Assembly: GCA_000285855.2 (NCBI GenBank)
Contig: HE978651.1
Span: 3,126,361-3,190,360 of the forward strand
DNA: 64,000 bases
Reading direction: 5' to 3'
DNA from: Ruminococcus sp. JC304
Lineage (GTDB): Bacteria > Bacillota > Clostridia > Lachnospirales > Lachnospiraceae
The position numbers and the translations under genes are program-made. Each line of letters opens with the position of its first letter. The stretch's first letter is position 1. The notes below the pieces were generated by a model that had not been told where the DNA came from, did not search any database, and saw only the letters and a list, made by a program, of their open reading frames with translations. Of this stretch, positions 36,746 through 44,377 are shown in pieces.

Positions 36746-37741
36746 TTAATAGTCCAGACGTCTGTAATATCTTCTGATTTCCATAGGATGACAATTGACT
36801 TTTTCCATATGTGCATCAATTCTCTGTGTTACCGCATGCATCACTAAATGTGATATATATCCTCTGTACTCTGGACTAATTCCTTTTAATTCAAATTTCT
36901 TGGTATCAATAATATTGTATTTTCCACAAATGCGTGGCAAGAAGTTTGCAACGCGCTCGCTCAATGATCTCTGAGAATCTTCCCCAATAAATACTGTAAC
37001 TGGTGTATCTTTGTCAATTATTTCTAACATTCCATGGAAAAATTCTGCACTGTGGATAGATTTTGTACGAATCCAATGCTGTTCTTCCCAATAACACATT
37101 GCATAAGAATATGTGGCACCATACTGGTTCCCAGCCCCAACAAAATAATGAATTTTGTCGTCCTTATGACGATTTGCAAATTCTTCTCCGAAAGCATCTG
37201 CTTCCTTTTCAACTTCCACAAGTGCAGTTGCCAAATACTGATCCAACTCCTTGTATAAATCCTCATATTCTGGAAATTCTCCTGCATTGTACATAAATCT
37301 ATCTGCTACCATATAAAATTTCAATTGTTCATTGGCAGGATATGTAATCACATAGTCTACAAGTTTTGCAAGTTCTGCAGTAGCAACATCAATAAAACCA
37401 ATCACCCTTGCTCCACTCTTCTGTGCTTTTTTTACTCCATCTACGATTTCAGAAGTTGTTCCTGTAACAGACGAAATAATTACAATAGTTCCTTCTCCAA
37501 CTTTTTTATTTCCAGTTGTCAAATACTCTGCTGCGTTTTCAACAAAAAATGAAAGTTTTGATTTTTCTTTCATATGAACCTCTGCCTGGAGGCAAGATGC
37601 ATATGTTCCACCGATACCGAGCCAACAAATATTCTTGTATCCTTCTTTACAAATTCCATCAATCAATTCATTAATTTGATTTCTCAGAGCAAGCGCTCCA
37701 TTCACACTTTCAATCTGTTTCTGTTCATTAAATTTCAACAT
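36746..37741 (-). CDS. frlB: FrlB-type fructosamine-6-phosphate deglycase (SIS domains)
   Basis: A 331-residue protein with two SIS domains. GIGGTYASCLQAEVHM and SSVTGTTSEIVDG form the first sugar-phosphate site; the catalytic segment SAEFFHGMLEI near residue 230 keeps the Glu and His of FrlB. The C-terminus RRYYRRLDY matches the RRYYGGLVEY-type ending of FrlB. The enzyme would split the 6-phosphorylated fructosyl-amine into glucose 6-phosphate and the free amine. It is the first gene of the operon, with a promoter at 37791-37818. A related glucosamine-type SIS role is less likely given the FrlD partner. Confidence 0.8.
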   Translation of the reverse strand: MLKFNEQKQIESVNGALALRNQINELIDGICKEGYKNICWLGIGGTYASCLQAEVHMKEKSKLSFFVENAAEYLTTGNKKVGEGTIVIISSVTGTTSEIVDGVKKAQKSGARVIGFIDVATAELAKLVDYVITYPANEQLKFYMVADRFMYNAGEFPEYEDLYKELDQYLATALVEVEKEADAFGEEFANRHKDDKIHYFVGAGNQYGATYSYAMCYWEEQHWIRTKSIHSAEFFHGMLEIIDKDTPVTVFIGEDSQRSLSERVANFLPRICGKYNIIDTKKFELKGISPEYRGYISHLVMHAVTQRIDAHMEKVNCHPMEIRRYYRRLDY

Positions 37742-37784
37742 ATTGTTTTCCCCTTTCGCTTCCTTTGTATTGATGACTATTTTT

Positions 37785-37806
37785 AAATTTAGTATACCAC
37801 TTTTTT
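37785..37806. promoter_or_regulatory. Candidate GntR operator 1, overlapping the frlB -10
   Basis: Plus strand AAATTTAGTATACCACTTTTTT; on the minus strand the core is TGGTATACTA. A near copy lies at 37925-37946, 140 bases away. It covers the TATACT -10 of the frlB promoter, so binding would repress the operon. Confidence 0.5.
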
Positions 37807-37818
37807 TATTTTTTTCAA
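37791..37818 (-). promoter_or_regulatory. Candidate frlB operon promoter
   Basis: TTGAAA (37818-37813), a 16-base spacer and TATACT (37796-37791) on the minus strand, about 50 bases before the frlB start. Confidence 0.5.
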
Positions 37819-37924
37819 TACTTCATGTAAAAAATATTGAATATTGTTGTATTTTTATAAATATAAATGCATTTATTTATACACAATGCATATATTTCTT
37901 TTATCCTGGTATGAAGCATATTTT

Positions 37925-37946
37925 GAATTTACTATACCAGTTTTTA
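37925..37946. promoter_or_regulatory. Candidate GntR operator 2
   Basis: Plus strand GAATTTACTATACCAGTTTTTA; the minus-strand core is TGGTATAGTA. It matches operator 1 at most positions (shared pattern TTTA-S-TATACCA-S-TTTTT). It lies about 35 bases upstream of the -35 of the regulator promoter. A half-like CTGGTATG is at 37906-37913. Confidence 0.45.
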
Positions 37947-37979
37947 TATTTATTTATTCATTTCTTTTTTCCTTTCCAT

Positions 37980-38008
37980 TTGCTTTTTAAGAACTGACAA
38001 CGTATAAT
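37980..38008 (+). promoter_or_regulatory. Candidate promoter of the GntR pair
   Basis: TTGCTT (37980-37985), 17 bases, TATAAT (38003-38008). A second set, TTGATT and TATAAT 17 bases apart, begins at 38009 but would give a very short leader. Confidence 0.45.
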
Positions 38009-38050
38009 TTGATTATCATTTACAAGTAAATTATAATATTAGGAGTTCTT

Positions 38051-38761
38051 ATGAAAAAAAATTTATTAACTTTAGATGTTGCATTATCAAAAGAAATCAA
38101 ATACATGCTAAAGGAAGAACACTATCTTCCAGGTGACAAACTGCCTTCGGAACGAAAGCTGGCAGAGCTGTTTCATGTACAACGCTTAACTGTTCGTGGA
38201 GCCTTGAATCTGTTACTTCAAGATAAAACAATTATCTCAAAACCACGAAGTGGTTATTACGTAGCGCCTAAACGCATTTTACAATCCATTCGTAATTTTT
38301 CCTTACATTCAGAGGAAGATAGCGGACAATTAACTTACGAATTATATGATTTCAAAAAAATAGAAGCAGATAACTATCTTGCAAGCGAAATGTTACTTCC
38401 TGAAAAATCGAAAATATACAAAATTGTTTGGCTTTATTCAGATGGTACTCAACGAATTTGTATCAATACAACTTATATTCCTGAATATATCTATCCAAAT
38501 CTCACCCAACAAATTGCTGCTTCTGCTCCTGCAATTGATTTGATTACAAACAATTGTCAAATAACCTTGGCAAAATCGAATCAAAAAGTCACCTTACTTT
38601 ACGCAGACACAAAGACTGCTCAAATTTTAAATATTCCTGTTGATAGCCCTTTAATGAAATACAAAGGGCTCATGTATGATAAACAAGGACATCTTGCAGT
38701 CTTTTTTGAAAATAATATGCTAATTGATCGTTTTGGTTTTATCAAGGAGGTAGTTTTATGA
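38051..38761 (+). CDS. GntR/UTRA-family regulator, first of a pair (FrlR-like position)
   Basis: A 236-residue protein with an N-terminal winged helix (about 8-72: LPGDKLPSERKLAELFHVQRLTVRGAL) and a UTRA effector domain (about 85-230). UTRA regulators usually bind sugar phosphates or related metabolites; in E. coli the frl operon is controlled by the UTRA protein FrlR. The start follows TTAGGAGTTCTT. It is divergent from frlB, and its last codon overlaps the start of a second GntR gene. Confidence 0.85.
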   Translation: MKKNLLTLDVALSKEIKYMLKEEHYLPGDKLPSERKLAELFHVQRLTVRGALNLLLQDKTIISKPRSGYYVAPKRILQSIRNFSLHSEEDSGQLTYELYDFKKIEADNYLASEMLLPEKSKIYKIVWLYSDGTQRICINTTYIPEYIYPNLTQQIAASAPAIDLITNNCQITLAKSNQKVTLLYADTKTAQILNIPVDSPLMKYKGLMYDKQGHLAVFFENNMLIDRFGFIKEVVL

Positions 38762-39495
38762 GCAATGATGATGTATTAGCCGCACAAATAAAATCTAGTA
38801 TCATTACAAAAATTAAAACACAGGAATATCTTCCTGGGGAGTTGCTTCCTAGCGAACGGGATTTTGCAACAATGTATAGTGTAAGTCGGTATTTGATTCA
38901 TGACATCTTTGACGAATTAATTAGCCAACATTACTTAATTCGCGTTCACGGAAAGGGAACTTTTGTCCGCAAACCCGAACAAAATCGAGTTGCTTTAGGA
39001 GTACTAAATGAATCAAAAAATGCCAGCTTTACCTCTTTAGTTCGTAACTTTGGTATTGAAATTTCCAATAAATGCTTAGGCACAGGTATAATCAAAAACA
39101 GAAAATACTTTGCAGATAAACTTGGACTTTCTGAAGAAGATGAAATATACGGTATTCATCGAATTCGTCTTGGAAACAAGGAACCTCTTGCAATTGAGTT
39201 TACCTATGTTCCTCTTCATTTTTTTTCAGATATCGATAATTACAATTTTGAGCACATATCGCTTTATGATTATATGAAATCCAAAAATCATTTGCCTGTA
39301 AAATTTAATGAGACAATGGTGATGGTAGAAGCTGGCGAAAAACTTCAGAAGCACCTTCATCTTCCAAGCGCCACCTCTATCGTCAACTATATTGAATTCA
39401 TAGGATACGATGAAAATGGTAATTTAGTTGAATATACAGAAAGTTATTCACGCCCTGATAAACTTGAAGTGCGCTTTGTCACAAATGATATCTAA
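38758..39495 (+). CDS. GntR/UTRA-family regulator, second of a pair
   Basis: A 245-residue GntR protein with its own winged helix (LPGELLPSERDFATMYSVSRYLIHDIFDEL, about 22-70) and UTRA domain (about 90-235, LAIEFTYVPLHFF near 145). The ATGA overlap with the preceding regulator implies coupled translation. The ribosome site is AAGGAGG inside the upstream gene. The two proteins are clearly different in sequence, so they may sense different ligands or form a heterodimer. Confidence 0.85.
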   Translation: MSNDDVLAAQIKSSIITKIKTQEYLPGELLPSERDFATMYSVSRYLIHDIFDELISQHYLIRVHGKGTFVRKPEQNRVALGVLNESKNASFTSLVRNFGIEISNKCLGTGIIKNRKYFADKLGLSEEDEIYGIHRIRLGNKEPLAIEFTYVPLHFFSDIDNYNFEHISLYDYMKSKNHLPVKFNETMVMVEAGEKLQKHLHLPSATSIVNYIEFIGYDENGNLVEYTESYSRPDKLEVRFVTNDI

Positions 39496-39735
39496 ATTTA
39501 CTTTAATTTTACCATTTAGTATGTGTATGCACCATAAACAAAACAAGATAGAATATACACAAAATAATACTTTTGTTAGGGCGGGGAAAATTGACCACCT
39601 AAAGCCGCTTAGAATTAACCATTTTTAGTCGGATAGAAAAGTCATTGTATTTTTCTCTTCGTGTTCTAAAATGATGTATGCCAATGCATCAGTAGAAATC
39701 ACAATGGAAGAAAAACACATAAATACCAACGCAGA
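39496..39735. other. Intergenic region with a likely IS21-type end remnant
   Basis: At 39571-39630 the sequence reads GTTAGGGCGGGGAAAATTG, then ACCACC, and 22 bases on AGAATTAACCATTTTTAG. IS21-family ends begin with TGT and carry repeated internal blocks of the AAATTGACCA type, so this may be one terminus of a lost element. No transposase frame is attached. The rest of the gap shows no gene. Confidence 0.35.
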
Positions 39736-39768
39736 AGAGGCTATACACTCATAACGTGCATAGCCTCT
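39736..39768 (-). repeat. Palindromic element, copy 1 (also terminator-like)
   Basis: AGAGGCTATACAC pairs with GTGCATAGCCTCT around ATAAC-containing loop. Its sequence nearly equals that at 40882-40910 (GGCTATGCACGT...GTATAGCC). It lies 57 bases beyond the stop of the Rpn-like fragment. Confidence 0.5.
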
Positions 39769-39824
39769 CTCAATTTCAAATTTTCTCAGTTCCCTATTGA
39801 CTTTATAGCAGTAATTTTCTTTTA

Positions 39825-40283
39825 CTATCTGTTCGCAGTCATCTGTTGTTCCTGAACTTTTTTTATTTCCTCCAGAGGCAAATTCAGCATCTCAGCAACC
39901 TCTTCCGGAGTTTTTCCACTCATAAGAGCTCCAAGAATCATTCCCTCATGACGTCCTTGTTGTATTCCTTTTTGCATTCCATTTTGTTCTCCTGTACGCA
40001 TTCCTTTTTCATAAATCCTATCTCCAAATCCTGTCATTTTGCTCGCCTCCTTCTGAAATGGTTCTGACCATTTTATATGTGAATATTTTTGTATCCTGTT
40101 TATATCACCGTCAAATATTCCGTTCAAATACTCAAATATTCCGTTTTCTTCTGGTTCTTTTCCCTGTCGGATCATAATTACCGTTAAGAGATCATAATCC
40201 TCCTCAGATTCCTCTGCCATCCCTATGATATCCTTTTTCGAAAAAGAGTATTCCGTCAATGTATTCTGCAGTTTCTTTAGCAC
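39825..40283 (-). pseudogene. C-terminal part of an Rpn/PD-(D/E)XK-type nuclease-transposase family protein
   Basis: A 152-residue frame with a GTG start. The C-terminal half is the low-complexity helix GMRTGEQNGMQKGIQQGRHEG followed by LMSGKTPEEVAEMLNLPLEEIKK, a tail typical of Rpn-family proteins of clostridia. Those are about 300 residues with an N-terminal nuclease domain; here that domain is missing. Upstream in the next frame there is a short piece (MRDETKMNVYTSG then VYGFVRRMC) which may be part of the same broken gene. Probably a remnant. Confidence 0.55.
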
Positions 40284-40545
40284 ATCCTCCGCACAAATCC
40301 ATATACTCCGGACGTATATACATTCATCTTCGTCTCATCACGCATGATTTCTCCTCCGGGGAACTGGGACTGTTTTTTCTTTTGTATATGGATATATTAA
40401 CATGAAAACCTGGACCTTACAATTCTTCCATAACATTCTCTTGCAAAATCGCCCTTTCCAATTTATGATATATCTATCTGGAACAATAATGGAGGAAGTA
40501 ATTACCTGTAAATAGTTACGATAAATCTATACGAGGAGAATGTCT

Positions 40546-40899
40546 ATGAAAGTTTTAGTTTACCGCAAATGCAGTACCTGCATGAAAGCCCTGAAATGGC
40601 TGGATGAACACAATATCAGTTATGAAGAACGGGCTATTAAAGAAGAAAATCCTACTTATGAAGAATTAAAAGAATGGTACTCCAAAAGTGGTCTTCCACT
40701 GAAAAAATTCTTTAATACAAGCGGGATGCTCTATAAGGAAATGGGATTGAAAGATAAGTTAAAAGATATGTCTGAAGATGAACAGCTGAAGCTTCTTGCC
40801 ACAGACGGAATGCTGGTGAAACGACCGCTGGTAATCGGGGATAACTTTGTACTTACCGGATTTAAAGAAAAAGAATGGATCGAGGCTATGCACGTATAA
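40546..40899 (+). CDS. ArsC/Spx-family reductase-like protein
   Basis: A 117-residue thioredoxin-fold protein of the ArsC family: VYRKCSTCMKALKWLDEHNI near the start with a CxxC pair, YSKSGLPLKKFFNTSG in the middle, and the cis-Pro segment KRPLVIGDNFVLTGF near the C-terminus. It resembles the YffB/Spx-like branch rather than true arsenate reductase, as no ars genes are near. The second in-frame ATG is the better start (GAGGAG spaced 7 bases). Function is likely thiol redox. Confidence 0.85.
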   Translation: MKVLVYRKCSTCMKALKWLDEHNISYEERAIKEENPTYEELKEWYSKSGLPLKKFFNTSGMLYKEMGLKDKLKDMSEDEQLKLLATDGMLVKRPLVIGDNFVLTGFKEKEWIEAMHV

Positions 40900-40910
40900 T
40901 GTGTATAGCC
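40882..40910. repeat. Palindromic element, copy 2
   Basis: GAGGCTATGCACGTATAATGTGTATAGCC overlaps the stop codon of the ArsC-like gene: the last codons ATG CAC GTA TAA are inside the palindrome. It is nearly the same as copy 1 at 39736-39768, about 1.1 kb away. Confidence 0.5.
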
Positions 40911-40934
40911 CAACACCAAGTTTATCTACAATCT

Positions 40935-40960
40935 GATGGCGGGAAATCCCGCCATTTTTT
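40935..40960 (+). terminator. Terminator of the ArsC-like gene
   Basis: GATGGCGGG and CCCGCCAT with a 4-base loop, followed by TTTTTT. It ends at the stop codon of the convergent ureD gene. Confidence 0.85.
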
Positions 40961-41819
40961 ATCTCTGTTCTGTTTCGTATAACTTCTTGATTTTTTCCGC
41001 TACCTGTTGCAGTTTCTGAGCACGATGACCGAAGATTCTCAATGCCAGATCTCCGGTTGTGAGACGGGTAACTCCGCCATCTATTTCTGAATCTTCGTCA
41101 AGGATCTGCCAGATTTTTTCCTGAAGTTCCAGATTGATTGCTGAATCTGCCGTTTTGACAGTTCCGGATTCCTGACTGCAGTTTTCACCATCTCTGCTGC
41201 AGATTTTAGAGAGAAACAGGTTTGCCATATGTGTGTAGCCCTCGTACATTCCGATTCCTTCCATGGGCATTTTGTCCGGTTCGTAGCGGGTGTTGTCGCG
41301 ATAGATGAGTTTGTCCCCTCTGTACAGTAGGACTTTTGAGGAGAATCTGCGGTACTGAAAGCGTTCATCGTGTGCATTTCGACCGCAGGAGATAATCTCC
41401 AGCAGGAATAAACGAGAGGTTTCGTCTTCCAAATGGATAGTCATTTTGCTGTCAAAGGCTGACTGTGCGAAAGGAATCACCGGCTGGGGATAGTAATATA
41501 ATGTGGCGTTTTTGTCTACCTGCACTTCAATAGTTCGGGCGGCTGAGCCTTCGTCCATTTTGTGGATTTTCTCAAAAGACTGGGACAGGACTTCCAGATC
41601 TGCACCTTCCTTTACATGGTAGGAAAATTCCTGGGAATCACCTGCCATAATTCCGGCGGAAGCACAGAGAGGCATGATTTGGATCCCACCGTTTTCCTTT
41701 TCGAAGGGCATCATAATCTTGTATGGTGCTGTGAAAGACAGATCTTCGAGAATGGTCTTGCCGTCTTTTAAGGCTGCGCAGGCGCTGATACGGGATATCT
41801 TTCCGAATTTGTTATCCAT
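40959..41819 (-). CDS. ureD: Urease accessory protein UreD
   Basis: About 286 residues, UreD family: LEVLSQSFEKIHKM, LYYYPQPVIPFAQSAFDSK and the DNTRYEPD stretch. UreD (UreH) is the scaffold that binds apo-urease and recruits UreF and UreG for nickel insertion. The start ATG at 41819 is spaced properly from AAGGA; an ATG six bases upstream is too close. It is the last gene of the urease operon, 12 bases after ureG. Confidence 0.93.
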   Translation of the reverse strand: MDNKFGKISRISACAALKDGKTILEDLSFTAPYKIMMPFEKENGGIQIMPLCASAGIMAGDSQEFSYHVKEGADLEVLSQSFEKIHKMDEGSAARTIEVQVDKNATLYYYPQPVIPFAQSAFDSKMTIHLEDETSRLFLLEIISCGRNAHDERFQYRRFSSKVLLYRGDKLIYRDNTRYEPDKMPMEGIGMYEGYTHMANLFLSKICSRDGENCSQESGTVKTADSAINLELQEKIWQILDEDSEIDGGVTRLTTGDLALRIFGHRAQKLQQVAEKIKKLYETEQR

Positions 41820-41831
41820 AGGCATTTTCCT

Positions 41832-42440
41832 TTACATTCCTTCCAGGAGTACGTTTTTCTTGATCCACTCTACTACTTTATCTACATTCTCATCTCCGCG
41901 GATATTTGTAAACTGGAATGGTCTGTCACCACGCATTTTCTTAGAATCCCGTTCCATTACTTCGAGACTTGCACCTACGTATGGAGCCAGGTCGATCTTG
42001 TTGATGACAAGAAGATCAGAGCGTGTGATTCCAGGACCGCCTTTACGCGGAATCTTATCTCCTTCTGCTACATCAATAACGAAGATGGTTGCATCTACCA
42101 GTTCCGGACTGAATGTTGCAGACAGGTTATCTCCGCCGCTTTCGATGAAAAGAAGTTCAATATCAGGGAAGCGTTCCATCATCTCGTCTACTGCTTCCAG
42201 ATTCATGGAAGCGTCTTCGCGGATCGCTGTATGAGGACAGCCGCCTGTTTCCACACCAATGATACGCTCTACCGGAAGAACACTGTTCTTTGCCAGAAAC
42301 TGTGCGTCTTCCTTTGTATAAATATCGTTTGTGATGACGCCGATGCTGTAATCTTTTGCCATCTTTCTTGACAATGCTTCAATAAGTGCTGTTTTTCCGG
42401 AACCTACAGGTCCGGCAACTCCGATTTTTACGTATGACAT
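41832..42440 (-). CDS. ureG: Urease accessory GTPase UreG
   Basis: A 202-residue SIMIBI GTPase: P-loop [10 protein letters not shown] near residue 10, metal-binding CPH in [12 protein letters not shown] near 68, [15 protein letters not shown] near 100, and the base motif NKID near 150. It delivers nickel in a GTP-dependent way to urease. The start follows AGAGGAAATCGGT. Confidence 0.97.
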   Translation of the reverse strand: MSYVKIGVAGPVGSGKTALIEALSRKMAKDYSIGVITNDIYTKEDAQFLAKNSVLPVERIIGVETGGCPHTAIREDASMNLEAVDEMMERFPDIELLFIESGGDNLSATFSPELVDATIFVIDVAEGDKIPRKGGPGITRSDLLVINKIDLAPYVGASLEVMERDSKKMRGDRPFQFTNIRGDENVDKVVEWIKKNVLLEGM

Positions 42441-42461
42441 ACCGATTTCCTCTTTTCTTTC

Positions 42462-43154
42462 TTACGACATATATAATCTGGAATACAACTTCTCATGCTG
42501 GATTCCTCTGATATCAAATCCAGGTGCAGAGAGACATAAGTCCTCCTCGCTTCTGTTCATGACATCCTTTAATATCTCATCAAATTCCCCATAGCATCCG
42601 CTCAGAAGCTGCTGCCCGGATGTCTGGCTAAGGGGGATTGTTTTTACGCAGTTGGTGACGATTGCAGATGTCTGGGCGTATAGATAATGTGTCAGCGCCT
42701 CTTCCAGAGGAATCTGCATTTCCGCACAAAAAACTCCGTAAATACAGCAATGATTTACTGCTTTTCCCTTTCTTGCATCCAGATATTCTCTGAAAATCCC
42801 TGTTTCACTGATGGAAAGCCCTAGCTTTTCAATGGTTTTTGCGAAACGGGAACCCATTTTTCTGGCGGCTTCTCTCTGTTCCATAGGAATTCTGGATGCT
42901 TCCAGAAGTTCTTCCAGGTACAGAAGTTCCTGCAGGTCTTTTTTCTCTGCAGCTTCGTATGCAAGTCTGGCTGCCAGAAGTTCTGTATACGCAAGATTCC
43001 ATTTGATTTTGTGAGTAATATACTCTCTGGCTGTGTCTACATTGTGGACAATTCCACGCTGAATATAAGTCTCAAGTCCCTGGGAGTGGGAATATCCTCC
43101 GATAGGGAACAGCGCATCATTTACCTGTAGAAGATAGAACTGTTTTTCTGACAT
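42462..43154 (-). CDS. ureF: Urease accessory protein UreF
   Basis: A 230-residue all-helical protein with the UreF signatures FPIGGYSHSQGLETYI near residue 17 and a late segment AIVTNCVKTIPLSQTSGQ. UreF bridges UreD and UreG and acts as a checkpoint on GTP hydrolysis. The start follows GGAGGTTCTTC. It is the third gene from the end of the operon. Confidence 0.93.
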   Translation of the reverse strand: MSEKQFYLLQVNDALFPIGGYSHSQGLETYIQRGIVHNVDTAREYITHKIKWNLAYTELLAARLAYEAAEKKDLQELLYLEELLEASRIPMEQREAARKMGSRFAKTIEKLGLSISETGIFREYLDARKGKAVNHCCIYGVFCAEMQIPLEEALTHYLYAQTSAIVTNCVKTIPLSQTSGQQLLSGCYGEFDEILKDVMNRSEEDLCLSAPGFDIRGIQHEKLYSRLYMS

Positions 43155-43172
43155 GAAGAACCTCCGTTGTTA

Positions 43173-43649
43173 TTAATGATGATGATTATGAATACTTGCA
43201 GAAATTCTCCTGTCAAAGTCCAGCTTCAGCACTTCTTTCTCCGCCTGAACTCCATGGATTTTCTGAAGCATAACAAGCATTGGCTCGTTATAGATCGTGA
43301 TAAACGTATCATTCTCTCCCCAGAAAAGCGGTGCATGTCTGTTTCCGATTTCATAGCAGACTTTTGCAGACATTTTCTCATGTCCCGGAGTCAGAGAAAC
43401 ACGGATAACTTCGCATGGCGGTGTATTTACCACTACAAGCTTCTCATCATCTGCGTAGATCACATCATCCTGATACAAACCTCTGGCGAGAATGGAATCG
43501 TCCATGCGGATTCCCACTTCTGTTCCTTTGTCTGTTATTTTTTTATGTATTTTCTTAAATGCTTCGTGCCATTCAATATCTACATATTCTATTGTTTTTC
43601 CTGTAGTATCAAAGTCATGAAGCTTTCCTAAAACCTGTTCACACAGCAT
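43173..43649 (-). CDS. ureE: Urease nickel metallochaperone UreE
   Basis: A 158-residue UreE. The N-terminal peptide-binding domain is followed by the metal-binding domain with the family Gly-Asn-Arg-His segment (EIGNRHAPLFW near 101), and the protein ends in a short His-rich tail (IHNHHH). The tail provides extra nickel sites. The start follows AGGAGGTCGAAAATA. Placed between ureI and ureF. Confidence 0.93.
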   Translation of the reverse strand: MLCEQVLGKLHDFDTTGKTIEYVDIEWHEAFKKIHKKITDKGTEVGIRMDDSILARGLYQDDVIYADDEKLVVVNTPPCEVIRVSLTPGHEKMSAKVCYEIGNRHAPLFWGENDTFITIYNEPMLVMLQKIHGVQAEKEVLKLDFDRRISASIHNHHH

Positions 43650-43698
43650 TATTTTCGACCTCCTGAATCCAATAAAAATTTCTTATCAGATTTATTTT

Positions 43699-44205
43699 TT
43701 ACCAAATCTGAAGTAACATCATAACTCCAGGAACCCATGCAGTTACGATTCCTTCAAATACCTGAAGATATGGAACGAATTTTCCCAGTTTTTTTCCGCA
43801 GATGTCTTCTACGAAAGCAGTTCCCCAGAGAATTGCCCACAGATACCAGATTGCTGCCCAGCGCAGATCCGGTGTGATTCCCAGTGCAGTGCTTCCTGTA
43901 AATCCCTCGATTGTACCGAAGATCACCGCATTGATGGCTACAAAAGTAGAAAACCATGCAAATGGGATAGGGCTTGCTTTCAGGAATTTACTCAGGGCTA
44001 CGAAAAGATAGGTAAAGCAGAACAGTAATCCTGTTCCTGCTGCATAATAATTGCCCTGCACCAGATTGACAAAGTTAATAAATAAAGAAAGACCACCTGT
44101 AAAGATGTTCATAATGGCGGTTGATTTTCCGTCTACATTGTATAAAGAACACATACCGTTGTTGATCAGTACGATTCCTACGAATAAAAGACAAACTCCT
44201 AACAT
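43699..44205 (-). CDS. ureI: Urea channel, AmiS/UreI family
   Basis: A 168-residue membrane protein with six hydrophobic segments and family motifs: FVGIVLINNGM near the start, FCFTYLFVALSKFL in the middle, GTIEGF, and WYLWAILWGTAFVEDI with the pore Trp. Located inside the urease operon, it likely lets urea enter the cell. No periplasmic-loop histidines like those of H. pylori UreI are obvious, so acid gating is not expected. The start follows AGGAGAGAATATT. Confidence 0.88.
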   Translation of the reverse strand: MLGVCLLFVGIVLINNGMCSLYNVDGKSTAIMNIFTGGLSLFINFVNLVQGNYYAAGTGLLFCFTYLFVALSKFLKASPIPFAWFSTFVAINAVIFGTIEGFTGSTALGITPDLRWAAIWYLWAILWGTAFVEDICGKKLGKFVPYLQVFEGIVTAWVPGVMMLLQIW

Positions 44206-44377
44206 AATATTCTCTCCTCTCCTGCTTTTTCAGTATATTTTTCTGTTAAATCTGACAGGACTGTCATTATATTGTTTGGTAAGTTCTTATAAAAGTTCTC
44301 ATAAAACTCCATAAATAACAGTCCTGCGAATATCATTTTTATGATCAGATAACCAGAATGTAATGGTTTAAAGTTGT

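Noticed and set aside
43173-43200. HNHHH end of UreE as a frameshift artefact
   Set aside because: His-rich tails are normal in UreE and bind nickel.
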